This document shows positions 52,584 to 61,504 of a DNA stretch of 64,000 nt, piece after piece. The DNA is from Streptomyces cyanogenus (GTDB lineage Bacteria > Actinomycetota > Actinomycetes > Streptomycetales > Streptomycetaceae). How positions within the stretch are numbered: position 1 is the stretch's first letter; each line of letters starts with the position of its first letter. The position numbers and the translations under genes were made by a program. The stretch spans positions 434,001 through 498,000 of the forward strand of contig NZ_CP071839.1 in NCBI RefSeq assembly GCF_017526105.1, in the 5' to 3' direction. The notes under the pieces are model-generated. The model was not told the origin of the DNA and made no database searches. It was given only the letters and a program-made list of their open reading frames with translations.

Positions 52584-54890
52584 ATGTTCATCGCCGTATC
52601 ACCTCCGCCCGTCACACTGTCCGGAGCCGTCGACCCGGTCATCGAATCCATCGTCAACCTGATGCCTGACTACAGCGCCGGTCGGCGTCTGCACACCCTC
52701 TACGTCAACAAGACACAGAGCGCTCTGCCCGGGAACTACTCGCAGATGTTCGGTACCGGCCCGGCGTTCCGGAGTGTGTTCTTCCCCAATTGGCAGCCCG
52801 ACTCGCTGCTGTCGCTGGTGGCCGACACGGGCCTGAGCCCGTCGTGGTGGAGTGATTTCTCGGTGGCGGTACTGTGCCAGGCCATCGCGGAGTTGGGCAG
52901 CGACATCCGCGGCCAGATGCTGACCGACAAGATCAACGGCGATGTCTCGTCCTTCAACGCCGACTTGCGCGCACGATCCTCGCGCGCGTATGCGAAGGTC
53001 CTGGCGGCCGCGTACAACCCCCTCACCACCCTGCTGCAACAGGTGAACCCCGACACCGCCAAGCAGCAGTTCCACGACTCGCTGCTGAGCAACGTACTCA
53101 ACCGGCAGCTGTGGTACCAGGCGGGTATGTGGACCAGCCCGGACTGGGAGATGTTCAACCAGTACGCCAAGTACATCGCCCTGGGCGCGTCGGACGCCGA
53201 GGTGGACACACTGATCGACGAGCTCGCGGCCGCGGGGCTGCCGATTCCCGCCACGGTCAACCGGCAAGGCTGGCGCACGTATGCGGAAGAACTGCGGGAC
53301 AAGCCGAACATCGATCTTTCCGACATCCGGAACGAGTGCGCGGGCCCGATCGCTCAGACGACGTACATCCCGACGGGCAACGGCATGTCCGCCTCGATGC
53401 CCAACGGCAATTGCTACGAGTTCACCGCGAACAGTCAGCCAGGTACGCGCTACCGCCGACCGCCGGGAGGCTCCTGCTTCACCGGCGACACCCAGGTGCT
53501 GAACGAAGCCGGTCGCGCCGTCCCGTTGCGGGAGGTGAAGCGCGGAGACACCGTACTGACCCGGGACGGCGTCTCCACAGTGGCGTACGTTGCCCGGCCC
53601 CTGCGCTCCGGTCGTCCGCTCTACCGGCTGACGGGCGGCGGCAGCCCCGTGTTCACCACCACCCATCCGTTTCTGAACGCGGCACCGGTGAAACCCCTCG
53701 GCTTTCTCCCGAAAGTGTTGGCGGTGGAGCCGGAAGCCCTCGCATGGCAGGTCCCGACGCTCAGTGAGGACGGCATCGGCATCCTGGAGACCGGAAGTCT
53801 GGTGTTGTGCCGCGGCCCGGGTCCGAGACAGGATCCGGTCACCGTGACGGTGTCCGGGGTGGAACCCGTGCCCGAGCCCGGTGAGGACAGCCATCTGTAC
53901 GACCTGCGACTGGCCACCCGATCCGGGGCACGGCAGGAATTCTGGGCGGGCGACGGCGAGAGATTCTTTCTGGTGTCACCCGAGTATCCGATTCTCGACG
54001 AGGCGGGTGCGGCGGCTACGACGGTGGTCGCGCTCATGGAGGGACTGGTCTCGTCCGGTGGGCCGGACAAGTCGGGGTGGCCGTCATGGATCAACGACGG
54101 AGTCAGCCGGTTCGGCCCCGGCATCTTCCATGGCGCCCTGATGCAGGCACTCGCCACGACGTCCTCCTTCGGTGCCCCGGAGCCCCCCGACTCGCTCGAC
54201 GAGCGCATCGACCGTCTCTACCGCGGTCTCGCCGACACCACGCCGGAGACCGCTGCGGTGATGGCAAGCCTGTTCGACGGACTGCTGGCGTCGGCCGGCC
54301 AGTGGCTGGCGTCGGTCGTCGCGCTCGGCTGGCGGACCTGCATGCTGCTCGGGGGTGAGACGCTCGCGCTCACGGTATTCGACATCGCCCTGACACCCGG
54401 CAATCCCGTCCGTGCCGATGCCACGATCGAGCTGGCCATCACGGCGAGGGGACGGAACTCGGCCCAGAGCATCCGCATGTGGGACCGCCGCGGCCGGGGC
54501 AACACCCGCTTCCACCACTACTTCGACCAGCTCGTCCACCTGGACGTGACCGGTACGGACAGGCCCGAAGACCTGTCTTTCGCCGTCAGCATGGACGGCG
54601 CCACCGTACCGACGTTGTTCGCCCACGTACCCGACTCGTTGGGTGATGCCGCACACACGTTCCGGTCGGCTCAGCTGCGCGACTCGTCCGGGACGGTGGT
54701 GGGCGCCATCCGCTTCGACACCCGACGGCTGGGCCAGGACGCCGCCTCCCAGGAGCTCGGCAACAGCGGCCTGTGGACCGAGGACGCGATCGAGGCATAC
54801 GCCAACGCCCTCGGTGTCGCCATGGTCGAACCGACCCTGTCGGGGTTGCGGGAGATCCACCGCAACCGTGAGCGGTCACCGCAGTACTGA
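52584..54890 (+). CDS. Protein with internal Hint (hedgehog/intein) domain
   Basis: A 768-residue protein from ATG 52584, with a GGGAGAG ribosome site 71 bp after the previous gene. Residues 1-290 are helical and unrecognised. Residues about 297-468 form a Hint domain: SCFTGDTQVLNEAG puts the splicing nucleophile at Cys298, REVKRGDTVLTRDG follows, block B is FTTTHPF (His361), and the last strands read HLYDLRLAT then FFLVSPEYP. The C-terminal Asn and +1 residue of a splicing intein are absent, so cleavage at Cys298 rather than splicing is expected. Residues about 470-768 hold a helical part, then a beta-rich domain (DATIELAITARGRNS to VGAIRFDTRR). There is no signal peptide. Hint domains commonly release toxins in polymorphic effectors. 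Confidence 0.85.
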   Translation: MFIAVSPPPVTLSGAVDPVIESIVNLMPDYSAGRRLHTLYVNKTQSALPGNYSQMFGTGPAFRSVFFPNWQPDSLLSLVADTGLSPSWWSDFSVAVLCQAIAELGSDIRGQMLTDKINGDVSSFNADLRARSSRAYAKVLAAAYNPLTTLLQQVNPDTAKQQFHDSLLSNVLNRQLWYQAGMWTSPDWEMFNQYAKYIALGASDAEVDTLIDELAAAGLPIPATVNRQGWRTYAEELRDKPNIDLSDIRNECAGPIAQTTYIPTGNGMSASMPNGNCYEFTANSQPGTRYRRPPGGSCFTGDTQVLNEAGRAVPLREVKRGDTVLTRDGVSTVAYVARPLRSGRPLYRLTGGGSPVFTTTHPFLNAAPVKPLGFLPKVLAVEPEALAWQVPTLSEDGIGILETGSLVLCRGPGPRQDPVTVTVSGVEPVPEPGEDSHLYDLRLATRSGARQEFWAGDGERFFLVSPEYPILDEAGAAATTVVALMEGLVSSGGPDKSGWPSWINDGVSRFGPGIFHGALMQALATTSSFGAPEPPDSLDERIDRLYRGLADTTPETAAVMASLFDGLLASAGQWLASVVALGWRTCMLLGGETLALTVFDIALTPGNPVRADATIELAITARGRNSAQSIRMWDRRGRGNTRFHHYFDQLVHLDVTGTDRPEDLSFAVSMDGATVPTLFAHVPDSLGDAAHTFRSAQLRDSSGTVVGAIRFDTRRLGQDAASQELGNSGLWTEDAIEAYANALGVAMVEPTLSGLREIHRNRERSPQY

Positions 54891-55704
54891 CCCTGCCGTC
54901 GATGACCGCGACAGGCCGGCCGTGGGTGACTCCTGCCTGCCGCGGAGCCGGCGGCACTCGGACGACGACTCCTGGTCGGCCGTGCACCACTGCGGCATCA
55001 CCGCCCGGGGAGCCCGGCTCGTCGCCGTCTCCCCGCAGATCCCCGACGAGTCCCTCACCCTCGCCGAGAAGCACGCCCTCGCCTTCGCCGTCCTCAGCGA
55101 CATCGGCTCCGACGTCGCCAAGCAGTACGGCCTCGCCTTCGACCTCCCCGACGACCTCGCCGCCGTCCACGACAGGCCCGGCTTCGGCCTCCAGCGCGTC
55201 AACGACGGCCACCCGCGCACGCTGCCCCTCCCCGCCATCTACGTCATCGACCGCTCAGGCACCGCCCGTTGGGCCTTCGTCGACACCGACTACACCACGC
55301 CCGCGTCCGGGTGGCACGGTTCGGGGGCCTGTGCGCGTCTCGTCCCGAGCACGTCCTCGCAGAGGCACGGGACGCCGGGATGTTCCCGGGTCACATCGGA
55401 GTTCGGCCACCCGGTGCAGAGCCCTCAGGCCGCGTGCGTTGCGGTACGTCCATGTGGCGCGGCGGCCCGCCGGCCCGCACCGTACGCGAATCGCTGCCGG
55501 ACCTGCGCCTTCCCGGTGCCGCAGTGCCGCCGGGGACGCACCGGGCGGTGGCGGCCCGCAGGCCCTGATGGTGACCGGGCAGCCGCTTGCCGCGTGCTCG
55601 GCGCCGGGACGAGCATGTGTGCTCCCACCCGCTGCGCGACAGGGAGTGGCCCATGTCTGCGAGCTCGACAGCAGTGCGTCCCGTGTCTTCCGGAAGGGCT
55701 GGTC
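54891..55704. other. Region with a truncated peroxiredoxin gene, otherwise non-coding
   Basis: About 810 bp between the Hint gene and the GCS2-type ligase. Only the fragment at 54991-55305 resembles a protein family. The remainder (55306-55704) has no supported gene. Confidence 0.5.
54991..55305 (+). pseudogene. Truncated AhpC/TSA peroxiredoxin-like gene
   Basis: In one frame the sequence reads GITARGARLVAVSPQIPDESLTLAEKH, then AFAVLSDIGSDVAKQYGLAFDLPDDL and PAIYVIDRSGTARWAFVDTDYTTPA. This is the middle and end of a peroxiredoxin-like protein (AhpC/TSA family, thioredoxin fold). The N-terminal half with the CxxC-type catalytic cysteine and the C-terminal helix are gone, and no start codon with ribosome site is present. 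It abuts the Hint gene, so the cassette's insertion may have cut it. Confidence 0.75.
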
Positions 55705-56874
55705 GTGCCGGAGCCGCTTGATGCCGTGACCCCCGCCGCCGCCGGTACGTCCGCGTCCTCGGCGGAGATGACCGCACCGCCGACGGTCGGCGTGGAGGAG
55801 GAGTTCGTGCTGGCCGACCGGCACAGCAGGGCCGCCGTGTTCCGGGCCCCGTCCGTGGTCGGCGCCGCCCGCGCCCGCCTCGGCGCGCCGCACGCCACGG
55901 CGGAGGTCTCCCAGGCCCAGGTGGAGACCGTCAGCGGGGTGTGCCGCACCGCCGAGGACCTGGTGGCGGAGATCGTCCGGCTGCGCGGCGGAGCGGCCAG
56001 GGCCGCCGCGGAGTACGACTGTCTCCTCGTGCCCAGTGGCAGCGCGATCCTCGGCAGGCCCGGGCCGCCGCCCGTCGCGGACAAGGCACGCTACCGCGCG
56101 TTCGTGCGCCGCTTCGGGCCGCTCGTCCAGGACCAGGGGGTGAACGCCTGCCACGTGCACGTCGGGGTCGCCGACCGGGAGGAGGCCGTGCGGGCGGTCA
56201 ACCATCTGCGGGGCTGGATGCCCCTGCTGCTGGCCCTCACCGGCAACTCCCCGTACAGCGACGGCACGGACACCGGGTACGCGAGCTGGCGCTCCATGGT
56301 CTGGGGCCGCTGGCCGCTGGCGGGACCTCCGCCCCGCCTGCGGGGCGCGGCCCACTTCGACCAGGTCGTCGGCCACCTCGTCGCCTCCGGAGCGGCGATG
56401 GACCCGGCGATGGTCTACTGGCACGTGCGGCCCTCGCCGCACCTTCCCACCGTGGAGGTCCGGGTCGCGGACGTGCTGCCCGACCCCGCGGCCACGACGG
56501 CCTACGCGCTGCTGGTCCGCGCCCTCGTCAGCTGCGCCGTGGACGCGGTCCGCACCGGTGAACCCGCTCCCGACGTCCCCGACCTGCTGCTGCGGGCGGC
56601 GTGCTGGCAGGCCGCCCGGTACGGGGCGAACGGCACCCTGCCCGCCACGCACTCCCGCGACTGCGCCCCCACCGCCGTCGGCCGGCTGGTGGAGGAACTC
56701 TGGAAACGGGTCGAGTCGTACCTCGGCCGCTACGGCGACGACCGGTGGGTCGGCGACTGGCTGAGCGAGGTGCAGCACCGGGGCACCGGCTCCGTACGAC
56801 AGCGGCTTGTCGCGGAGCAGCACGGGGGCCGCCTCCAGGCCGTGGTGGACGAACTCGCCGTCCCGCCCGCGTGA
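55705..56874 (+). CDS. GCS2-type carboxylate-amine ligase (YbdK-like glutamate-cysteine ligase)
   Basis: A 389-residue protein from GTG 55705 (GGAAGGG upstream). Family motifs are GVEEEFVLAD near the start (about 30), the VETVSGVC block, NACHVHVGVADREEA, GNSPYSDGTDTGYASWR and VEVRVADVLPDP. The family ligates a carboxylate to an amine using ATP, as in gamma-glutamylcysteine formation, but many actinobacterial members are of unproved substrate. It stands alone. A later ATG at 55768 exists but lacks a ribosome site. Confidence 0.9.
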   Translation: MPEPLDAVTPAAAGTSASSAEMTAPPTVGVEEEFVLADRHSRAAVFRAPSVVGAARARLGAPHATAEVSQAQVETVSGVCRTAEDLVAEIVRLRGGAARAAAEYDCLLVPSGSAILGRPGPPPVADKARYRAFVRRFGPLVQDQGVNACHVHVGVADREEAVRAVNHLRGWMPLLLALTGNSPYSDGTDTGYASWRSMVWGRWPLAGPPPRLRGAAHFDQVVGHLVASGAAMDPAMVYWHVRPSPHLPTVEVRVADVLPDPAATTAYALLVRALVSCAVDAVRTGEPAPDVPDLLLRAACWQAARYGANGTLPATHSRDCAPTAVGRLVEELWKRVESYLGRYGDDRWVGDWLSEVQHRGTGSVRQRLVAEQHGGRLQAVVDELAVPPA

Positions 56875-56920
56875 TCCGGCGGTCGCGGCGGTCGGCGGCG
56901 GCACCCGGCTTCGTCTCTGT

Positions 56921-57967
56921 TCACGTGCCCGCAGGGCCTGCGGTGGCACGCAGGCGGCGCCGGGCCAGCTCGGTCGCCGCCTGTGCCGGTGTCCGGCCGC
57001 GGGACTCGGCGGTGTCCAGCAGACCGGTGACGGTGTGCTCGATGGCGTCGACGCGGGCGCGCACCTCGTCGGGTGCGAGGTGGTGGAGTTCGGTGCTGAC
57101 GGCGTGGACGACCCCTCCGGCGCTCGCGACGTAGTCCGGCACCCAGAGGATGCCGCGCCGGTGCAGCAGGTCGGCGACATCCGGTGTGGCGAGCTGGTTG
57201 TTGGCCGGTCCGACGACGGCTCGGCAGCGCAACTGCGCCACGGTGTGCGCGGTGAGGCAGGAGCCGAGGGCCGCGGGGACCACGATGTCCACGTCCGCGG
57301 CGAGGATCTCGTCGGGTGAGCACCAGACGGCGCCGAGTTCGTCGCCGATCTTCCGCTTGTCCGGGTCGGTGTCGGTGACCGTCAGGGCGGCGCCCTCGGC
57401 CGCGAGCAGCCGGGCGAGGCCGGCGCCGACCCTGCCCAGTCCGACCACGGCCAGCCGGCGCCCGTCCAGACGTGCCGTGCCGTACAGCCGCCGGCTGACG
57501 GCCCGTAGCGCGGCGAGCGTGCCCTGCGCCGTATGCGGGGAGGAGTCGCCGCTGCCGCCCAGGTGGGCGGGCCGGCAGAACACGTGGGAGGTGATCGTTC
57601 CGATCAGGGCCATGTCCTCCGGGCCGGTCCCGACGTCCGGCCCGGTGGAGTACGTACCGCCCAGCGACTCGATGGTGTCGGCCACGTCCTGGAGCACGTC
57701 ACGGCGCCGCTCCGGATCGAGCACCGTGCCTTCCGGCAGGGCCACGACCGTCTTCCCGCCGCCGCTGGGCAGTCCGGCCACGGCGAACTTCGCGGTCATG
57801 GCCGCCGACAGGCGAAGAGCGTCGGTGACGCCGTCCCGCCAGTCCGGGTAGTGCCACAGGCGCAGGCCGCCTGCCGCCGGGCCGAGTGCCGTGGAGTGGA
57901 CGGCCACGATCACCGGCAGCCGGGAACGCCGGCCGGAGCGGATCACGACCTGCTCGTGCTCGAACAT
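56921..57967 (-). CDS. vdh: Valine/leucine dehydrogenase (Glu/Leu/Phe/Val dehydrogenase family)
   Basis: A 348-residue NAD-dependent enzyme that oxidatively deaminates a branched-chain amino acid. The catalytic lysine is in AVAGLPSGGGKTVV. The Rossmann half has VVGLGRVGAGLARLLAAEG and PAALGSCLTAHTVAQL; VVGPANNQLATPDVADLL near the C-terminal third is typical. Streptomyces Vdh is about 360 residues and acts in valine catabolism, feeding acyl-CoA precursors to polyketides. It is divergent from an Lrp-family gene with phased boxes between. Leucine specificity cannot be excluded. Confidence 0.9.
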   Translation of the reverse strand: MFEHEQVVIRSGRRSRLPVIVAVHSTALGPAAGGLRLWHYPDWRDGVTDALRLSAAMTAKFAVAGLPSGGGKTVVALPEGTVLDPERRRDVLQDVADTIESLGGTYSTGPDVGTGPEDMALIGTITSHVFCRPAHLGGSGDSSPHTAQGTLAALRAVSRRLYGTARLDGRRLAVVGLGRVGAGLARLLAAEGAALTVTDTDPDKRKIGDELGAVWCSPDEILAADVDIVVPAALGSCLTAHTVAQLRCRAVVGPANNQLATPDVADLLHRRGILWVPDYVASAGGVVHAVSTELHHLAPDEVRARVDAIEHTVTGLLDTAESRGRTPAQAATELARRRLRATAGPAGT

Positions 57968-57983
57968 GAGAGGGTTCTCCCTT

Positions 57984-58052
57984 CATTCGTTCAGCTGGAC
58001 GCGCCCAGCCTGCACGAATGGACTTCCATATGGGCTTTGCGTCGAACGAATG
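57984..58052. promoter_or_regulatory. Phased Lrp operator boxes between vdh and lrp
   Basis: CATTCGTTC (57984-57992) and GAACGAATG (58044-58052) form a perfect 9-bp inverted repeat, with a third CGAATG at 58015-58020. The three box centres are 31 and 32 bp apart, three helical turns each, the spacing that suits a wrapped Lrp oligomer. Confidence 0.8.
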
Positions 58053-58079
58053 GGTGAAAGTGAGTTAGGGTCGCCGACC

Positions 58080-58571
58080 ATGGACGAACTTGATTCGGAG
58101 ATTGTGCGGCTCCTCCAGACAGATGCACGGCAGTCCAACCGCGAGCTCGCCCGGCAGCTGGGCATCGCCCCCTCCACCTGTCTGGAGCGGGTCCGGGCAC
58201 TCCACCGCCGGGGGGTCATCCGCGGCTACCACGCGGACATCGACCCGGCCGCGCTCAACCGCGGTGTCCAGGCGCTGGTCTCGGTCCAGGTACGCCCCCT
58301 CAGCCGGACCGTCATCGACTCCTTCAAGGCCTTCGCCGGGAAACTCCCCGAAGTCCTGCACGTCTTCGTGCTCTCCGGAGGCGACGACTTCCTGCTCCAT
58401 GTCGCCGTGCAGGACCTCGACCGGCTGCACGCCTTCCTGACCGACCAGCTCAGCAAGCGCAGCGAGGTCACCGGCTTCCGCACCTCGGTCATCTTCCAGC
58501 AGGTGAGCAACACCGCCCCCACCCGGCTGCCCCCGGCCGACCAGACGCCGGCGGCCACCCGACTAGGATGA
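58080..58571 (+). CDS. Lrp/AsnC-family regulator of vdh
   Basis: A 163-residue protein from ATG 58080. The N-terminal winged helix is seen in DELDSEIVRLLQTDARQSNRELARQLGIAPSTCLERVRAL. The C-terminal RAM (ligand-binding) domain, about 65-140, shows VLSGGDDFLLHVAVQDL. It is divergent from vdh with phased CATTCG boxes in the 112-bp gap, matching an amino-acid-sensing regulator of its own neighbour. The last residues (about 145-163) are proline-rich and probably disordered. Confidence 0.93.
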   Translation: MDELDSEIVRLLQTDARQSNRELARQLGIAPSTCLERVRALHRRGVIRGYHADIDPAALNRGVQALVSVQVRPLSRTVIDSFKAFAGKLPEVLHVFVLSGGDDFLLHVAVQDLDRLHAFLTDQLSKRSEVTGFRTSVIFQQVSNTAPTRLPPADQTPAATRLG

Positions 58572-58615
58572 TCGACCACACGGCCCCAACCACTCACCCC
58601 TCCAACGGAGTTGCC

Positions 58616-59379
58616 ATGATCGACACCAGCAGGGCGCATCCCGCGCGGGTCTACGACTGGCTGCTGGGCGGCAAGGACAACTACCCGGTCGACGAGGCCG
58701 TGGGCGAGCGGTTGCCGGCCGAGGCGCGGGACGCGGCGCGGCAGAACCGCCAGTTCATGCACCGGGCCGCGGCCTGGCTCGCCGCGCAGGGCATCGACCA
58801 GTTCCTGGACATCGGCACGGGCATCCCCACCCCGCCCAACCTGTGCACCAGATCGTCCAGGACATCGTGCCGTCGGCGAAGGTCGTCTACACCGACAACG
58901 ACCCGATCGTCCTGCGCCACGCCGAGGCGCTGCTGGTCAGCGGCACCGAGGGCGTGACCGACTACATCCAGGCCGATGTACGGCAGCCGGAGTCCATCGT
59001 GCGGCACGCCCGGCGGGTGCTGGACTTCGGCCACCCGATCGCGCTGTCGCTGATCGCGCTGATGCACTTCATCACCGATGAGCAGGACGCCCACGGAATC
59101 GTCCGCAACCTGGTCGCCACGCTGCCTCCGGGCAGCTACCTGGTGCTGTCGCACGCCGCGTCCGATCTCTATCCGGAACTCGCCGCACAGGTCACCGCCG
59201 AGTACGCCAAGGGCGGTATCCCGCTCGGATTCCGGGCCCGCGCGGAGGTGGCGCGCTTCTTCGACGGCCTGGACCTCGTCCCGCCCGGCCTGGTGACCGC
59301 GACGGAGTGGGGCGCGTCGGCTCCGGACGGCGAGCCGGAGGGCAGCGGCATCTACGCGGGAGTGGCCCGCGTTCGCTGA
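58616..59379 (+). pseudogene. DUF574-type SAM-dependent methyltransferase, frameshifted
   Basis: From ATG 58616 (AACGGAG upstream), the first frame encodes ARVYDWLLGGKDNYPVDEAVG and FLDIGTGIPTPPNL, the N-terminal half of a DUF574-type methyltransferase. The reading then breaks: CTGTGCACCAG at 58843-58850 has two extra bases compared with the expected CTGCACCAG, and the family sequence HQIVQDIVPSAKVVYTDNDPIV continues in another frame to 59379. Without the dinucleotide the protein would be about 254 residues and whole. The TG pair within CTGTG suggests slippage or a base-calling error. Confidence 0.85.
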
Positions 59380-59483
59380 GCGGCCGCAGGCGGCCCCGGC
59401 TTGCCTTCGAGTGGACTCCAGCAGCCACACTGATCGCGACGAACACAGCGGCATCCGTGCCCAGGACAGAACGGCGGCAGCAG

Positions 59484-60284
59484 ATGGCAACGACGAGCCG
59501 GGCGGGGCATCCCCTGTCCTACGACACCTACCGTGAGGCGATCGGGCGGGAGACGCACCGGTTCGCCGAGGTGGTGCGGGGCGCCGATCCCGCGAGCGCC
59601 GTCCCCTCCTGCCCCGACTGGACGCTGGCCGAGCTCACCCGGCACGTGGGAGCGGTGCAGCGCTGGTTCTGCGCCCTGCTCACCCGGCGGGTGCAGGAGC
59701 CGCCGCGCAGCCGTGACGTGGAACTGGGGCTGCCCGCGGACGAGCGGGACCTCGCCGACTGGCTGACGGCGGGGGTGCCCGAGGTGGCGGCCGTACTGCG
59801 GGACACGGATCCCGGCGCGGCGATGTGGACGTGGGGCGCGGACCGGCATACGCGGTTCTGGGCCCGCCGGATGCTCTTCGAAACACTGGTGCACCGGGTG
59901 GACGCGGAGCACGCCCTGGGCCAGGAGTCGGACATCGACCCGGTACTGGCGGCGGACGGGGTGGACGAGTTCCTGGTCAACCTCCCGTACGCGGGGGTGT
60001 TCGCCCCCGATGTGACGAAGCTGCGCGGCGACGGAGAGATCGTCGCGTTCCAGTGCGCCGGCACCGGCGAGGAGTGGCGGGTGCGGCTGGACCCGGACGG
60101 CTTCCGGCTGCTGCCGCTCGACGGCGACGATGCGGTGTCCGAGCCGCCCACGGCGGCGGTGCGCGGCCAGGCGGCGGATCTCCTCCTGCTGCTCTACGGG
60201 CGGCGGTCGTACCAGGAGCCCGCCTTCGACGTCTCCGGCGAGGCGCCGGTCCTCGACCGCTGGTTCGCCCACACGGCCTTCTGA
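59484..60284 (+). CDS. Maleylpyruvate isomerase-family (mycothiol-dependent-type) protein
   Basis: A 266-residue protein from ATG 59484. The N-terminal DinB-like four-helix domain is seen in AVPSCPDWTLAELTRHVGAVQRWF and MLFETLVHRVDAEHA, whose histidines bind metal in family members. The C-terminal part is a small alpha/beta domain (EEWRVRLDPDGFRLLP). The family includes mycothiol-dependent maleylpyruvate isomerase and uncharacterised mycothiol S-transferases. It lies 104 bp after the frameshifted methyltransferase. No pathway genes are near. Confidence 0.87.
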   Translation: MATTSRAGHPLSYDTYREAIGRETHRFAEVVRGADPASAVPSCPDWTLAELTRHVGAVQRWFCALLTRRVQEPPRSRDVELGLPADERDLADWLTAGVPEVAAVLRDTDPGAAMWTWGADRHTRFWARRMLFETLVHRVDAEHALGQESDIDPVLAADGVDEFLVNLPYAGVFAPDVTKLRGDGEIVAFQCAGTGEEWRVRLDPDGFRLLPLDGDDAVSEPPTAAVRGQAADLLLLLYGRRSYQEPAFDVSGEAPVLDRWFAHTAF

Positions 60285-60322
60285 ACCGGGCCGCCCTGCT
60301 TCGTGACGCTGCCGCGCCGCGC

Positions 60323-61504
60323 TCATCCGGCCGGTGACGGCGGCGGTACGGACGGCTCGCCGGCGGAGAGGCAGACGGCGAGCGCCGCGACGTCGTCCTG
60401 CAGCCGGTCCCCGCTGTGCTCCAGCAGGTCCTGGTGGAGCCGCTCCAGGAGGTCCTGGGGCGGTAGGGGGCCCCACGAACGCAGGCGCTGGAGCAGCGGG
60501 TAGAAGGTGCCGGCGGCGTCCCGCGTCTCCGTGATGCCGTCCGTGTACAGCAGGAGCTGGTCGCCGGGCAGGAACGAGTAGGTGTCCACGTGGTACGGCT
60601 CCCCGACCAGCATGCCCAGGTTGAGCGGCGGAGCCGAACGGCCGCTGTCCAGTTCCCGCACCTCCCCGGACCGGATCCGGACCGGGGGCGGGTGGCCGCA
60701 GTTGACGACGCGGACCAGCGGGTCCGCCACGGCGATCTCGGCGAAGACGGCCGTGACGAACCGTTCGCCCACCTCGCTTCCGCCCAGCAGCGTCGCCCTG
60801 CGGTTCATGCTGGTCTCCACCCGGTCGGCCAGGGCGGGCAGAGCGGGTTCGTCGTGGGCCGCCTCGCGGAACGCGCCGAGCAGGGCCGCGGCCGTCTCCA
60901 CGGCGAGCAGCCCCTTGCCCCGGACGTCGCCGATGAGCAGCCGGACGCCGTACCGGGTGGGGACGGCCTCGTACAGGTCGCCGCCGATGCGGGCCTCGGC
61001 CGCGGCGGACACGTAGAGGCTCTCCATCTGGAGGCGGCCGATCCGGTGGGGTACCGGTCTGAGCAGGACCCGCTGGGCGATGTCGGCCACGAAGCGCACG
61101 TCGGCCAGGGTGCGCTCACGGCGGGTGCGGTGCGCGGCCAGGATCGTGCCGAGGACACCCACCAGTGCGGTGCAGATGTACGCGGCCACGTAGTGACGGT
61201 CCCACAGATAGCCGACCGAGCGGCCCGCACAGCACGGGGTGCCGGCCAGAACCCCTTCCAGGACGATGGCGAACACCGTGGCGCCGGCGACGGCGACCGG
61301 TCCGTGGGCGAAGGCGGTCACGAGAGGCAGGGCGATCAGCACGAAGCTCACCGGCCACTCCACGGGCGTCAAGGGCTCCAGTACCAGAAGGGCGGCGACG
61401 TACAGGGCCGGAAGCCACCGCATCCACGCCGGGGGCGCCGACAACTGCGTCCGCGCACCGGCGCCGTCCTCCGGCTCGCGACCGGTATGTCCAGATCTCG
61501 GCAT
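60323..61504 (-). CDS. Membrane-anchored PP2C (SpoIIE/RsbU-type) phosphatase
   Basis: A 393-residue protein from ATG 61504, with GGAG seven bases upstream. Three to four N-terminal helices (about residues 30-125) are followed by a short coiled region (AAHRTRRERTLADVRFVADIAQR) and a SpoIIE-type phosphatase domain (about 160-380) with metal motifs GGDLYEAV, IGDVRGKG, NCGHPPPV and a late DDVAAL. It probably dephosphorylates an anti-sigma antagonist. It is divergent from the larger phosphatase at 61869. Confidence 0.93.
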   Translation of the reverse strand: MPRSGHTGREPEDGAGARTQLSAPPAWMRWLPALYVAALLVLEPLTPVEWPVSFVLIALPLVTAFAHGPVAVAGATVFAIVLEGVLAGTPCCAGRSVGYLWDRHYVAAYICTALVGVLGTILAAHRTRRERTLADVRFVADIAQRVLLRPVPHRIGRLQMESLYVSAAAEARIGGDLYEAVPTRYGVRLLIGDVRGKGLLAVETAAALLGAFREAAHDEPALPALADRVETSMNRRATLLGGSEVGERFVTAVFAEIAVADPLVRVVNCGHPPPVRIRSGEVRELDSGRSAPPLNLGMLVGEPYHVDTYSFLPGDQLLLYTDGITETRDAAGTFYPLLQRLRSWGPLPPQDLLERLHQDLLEHSGDRLQDDVAALAVCLSAGEPSVPPPSPAG

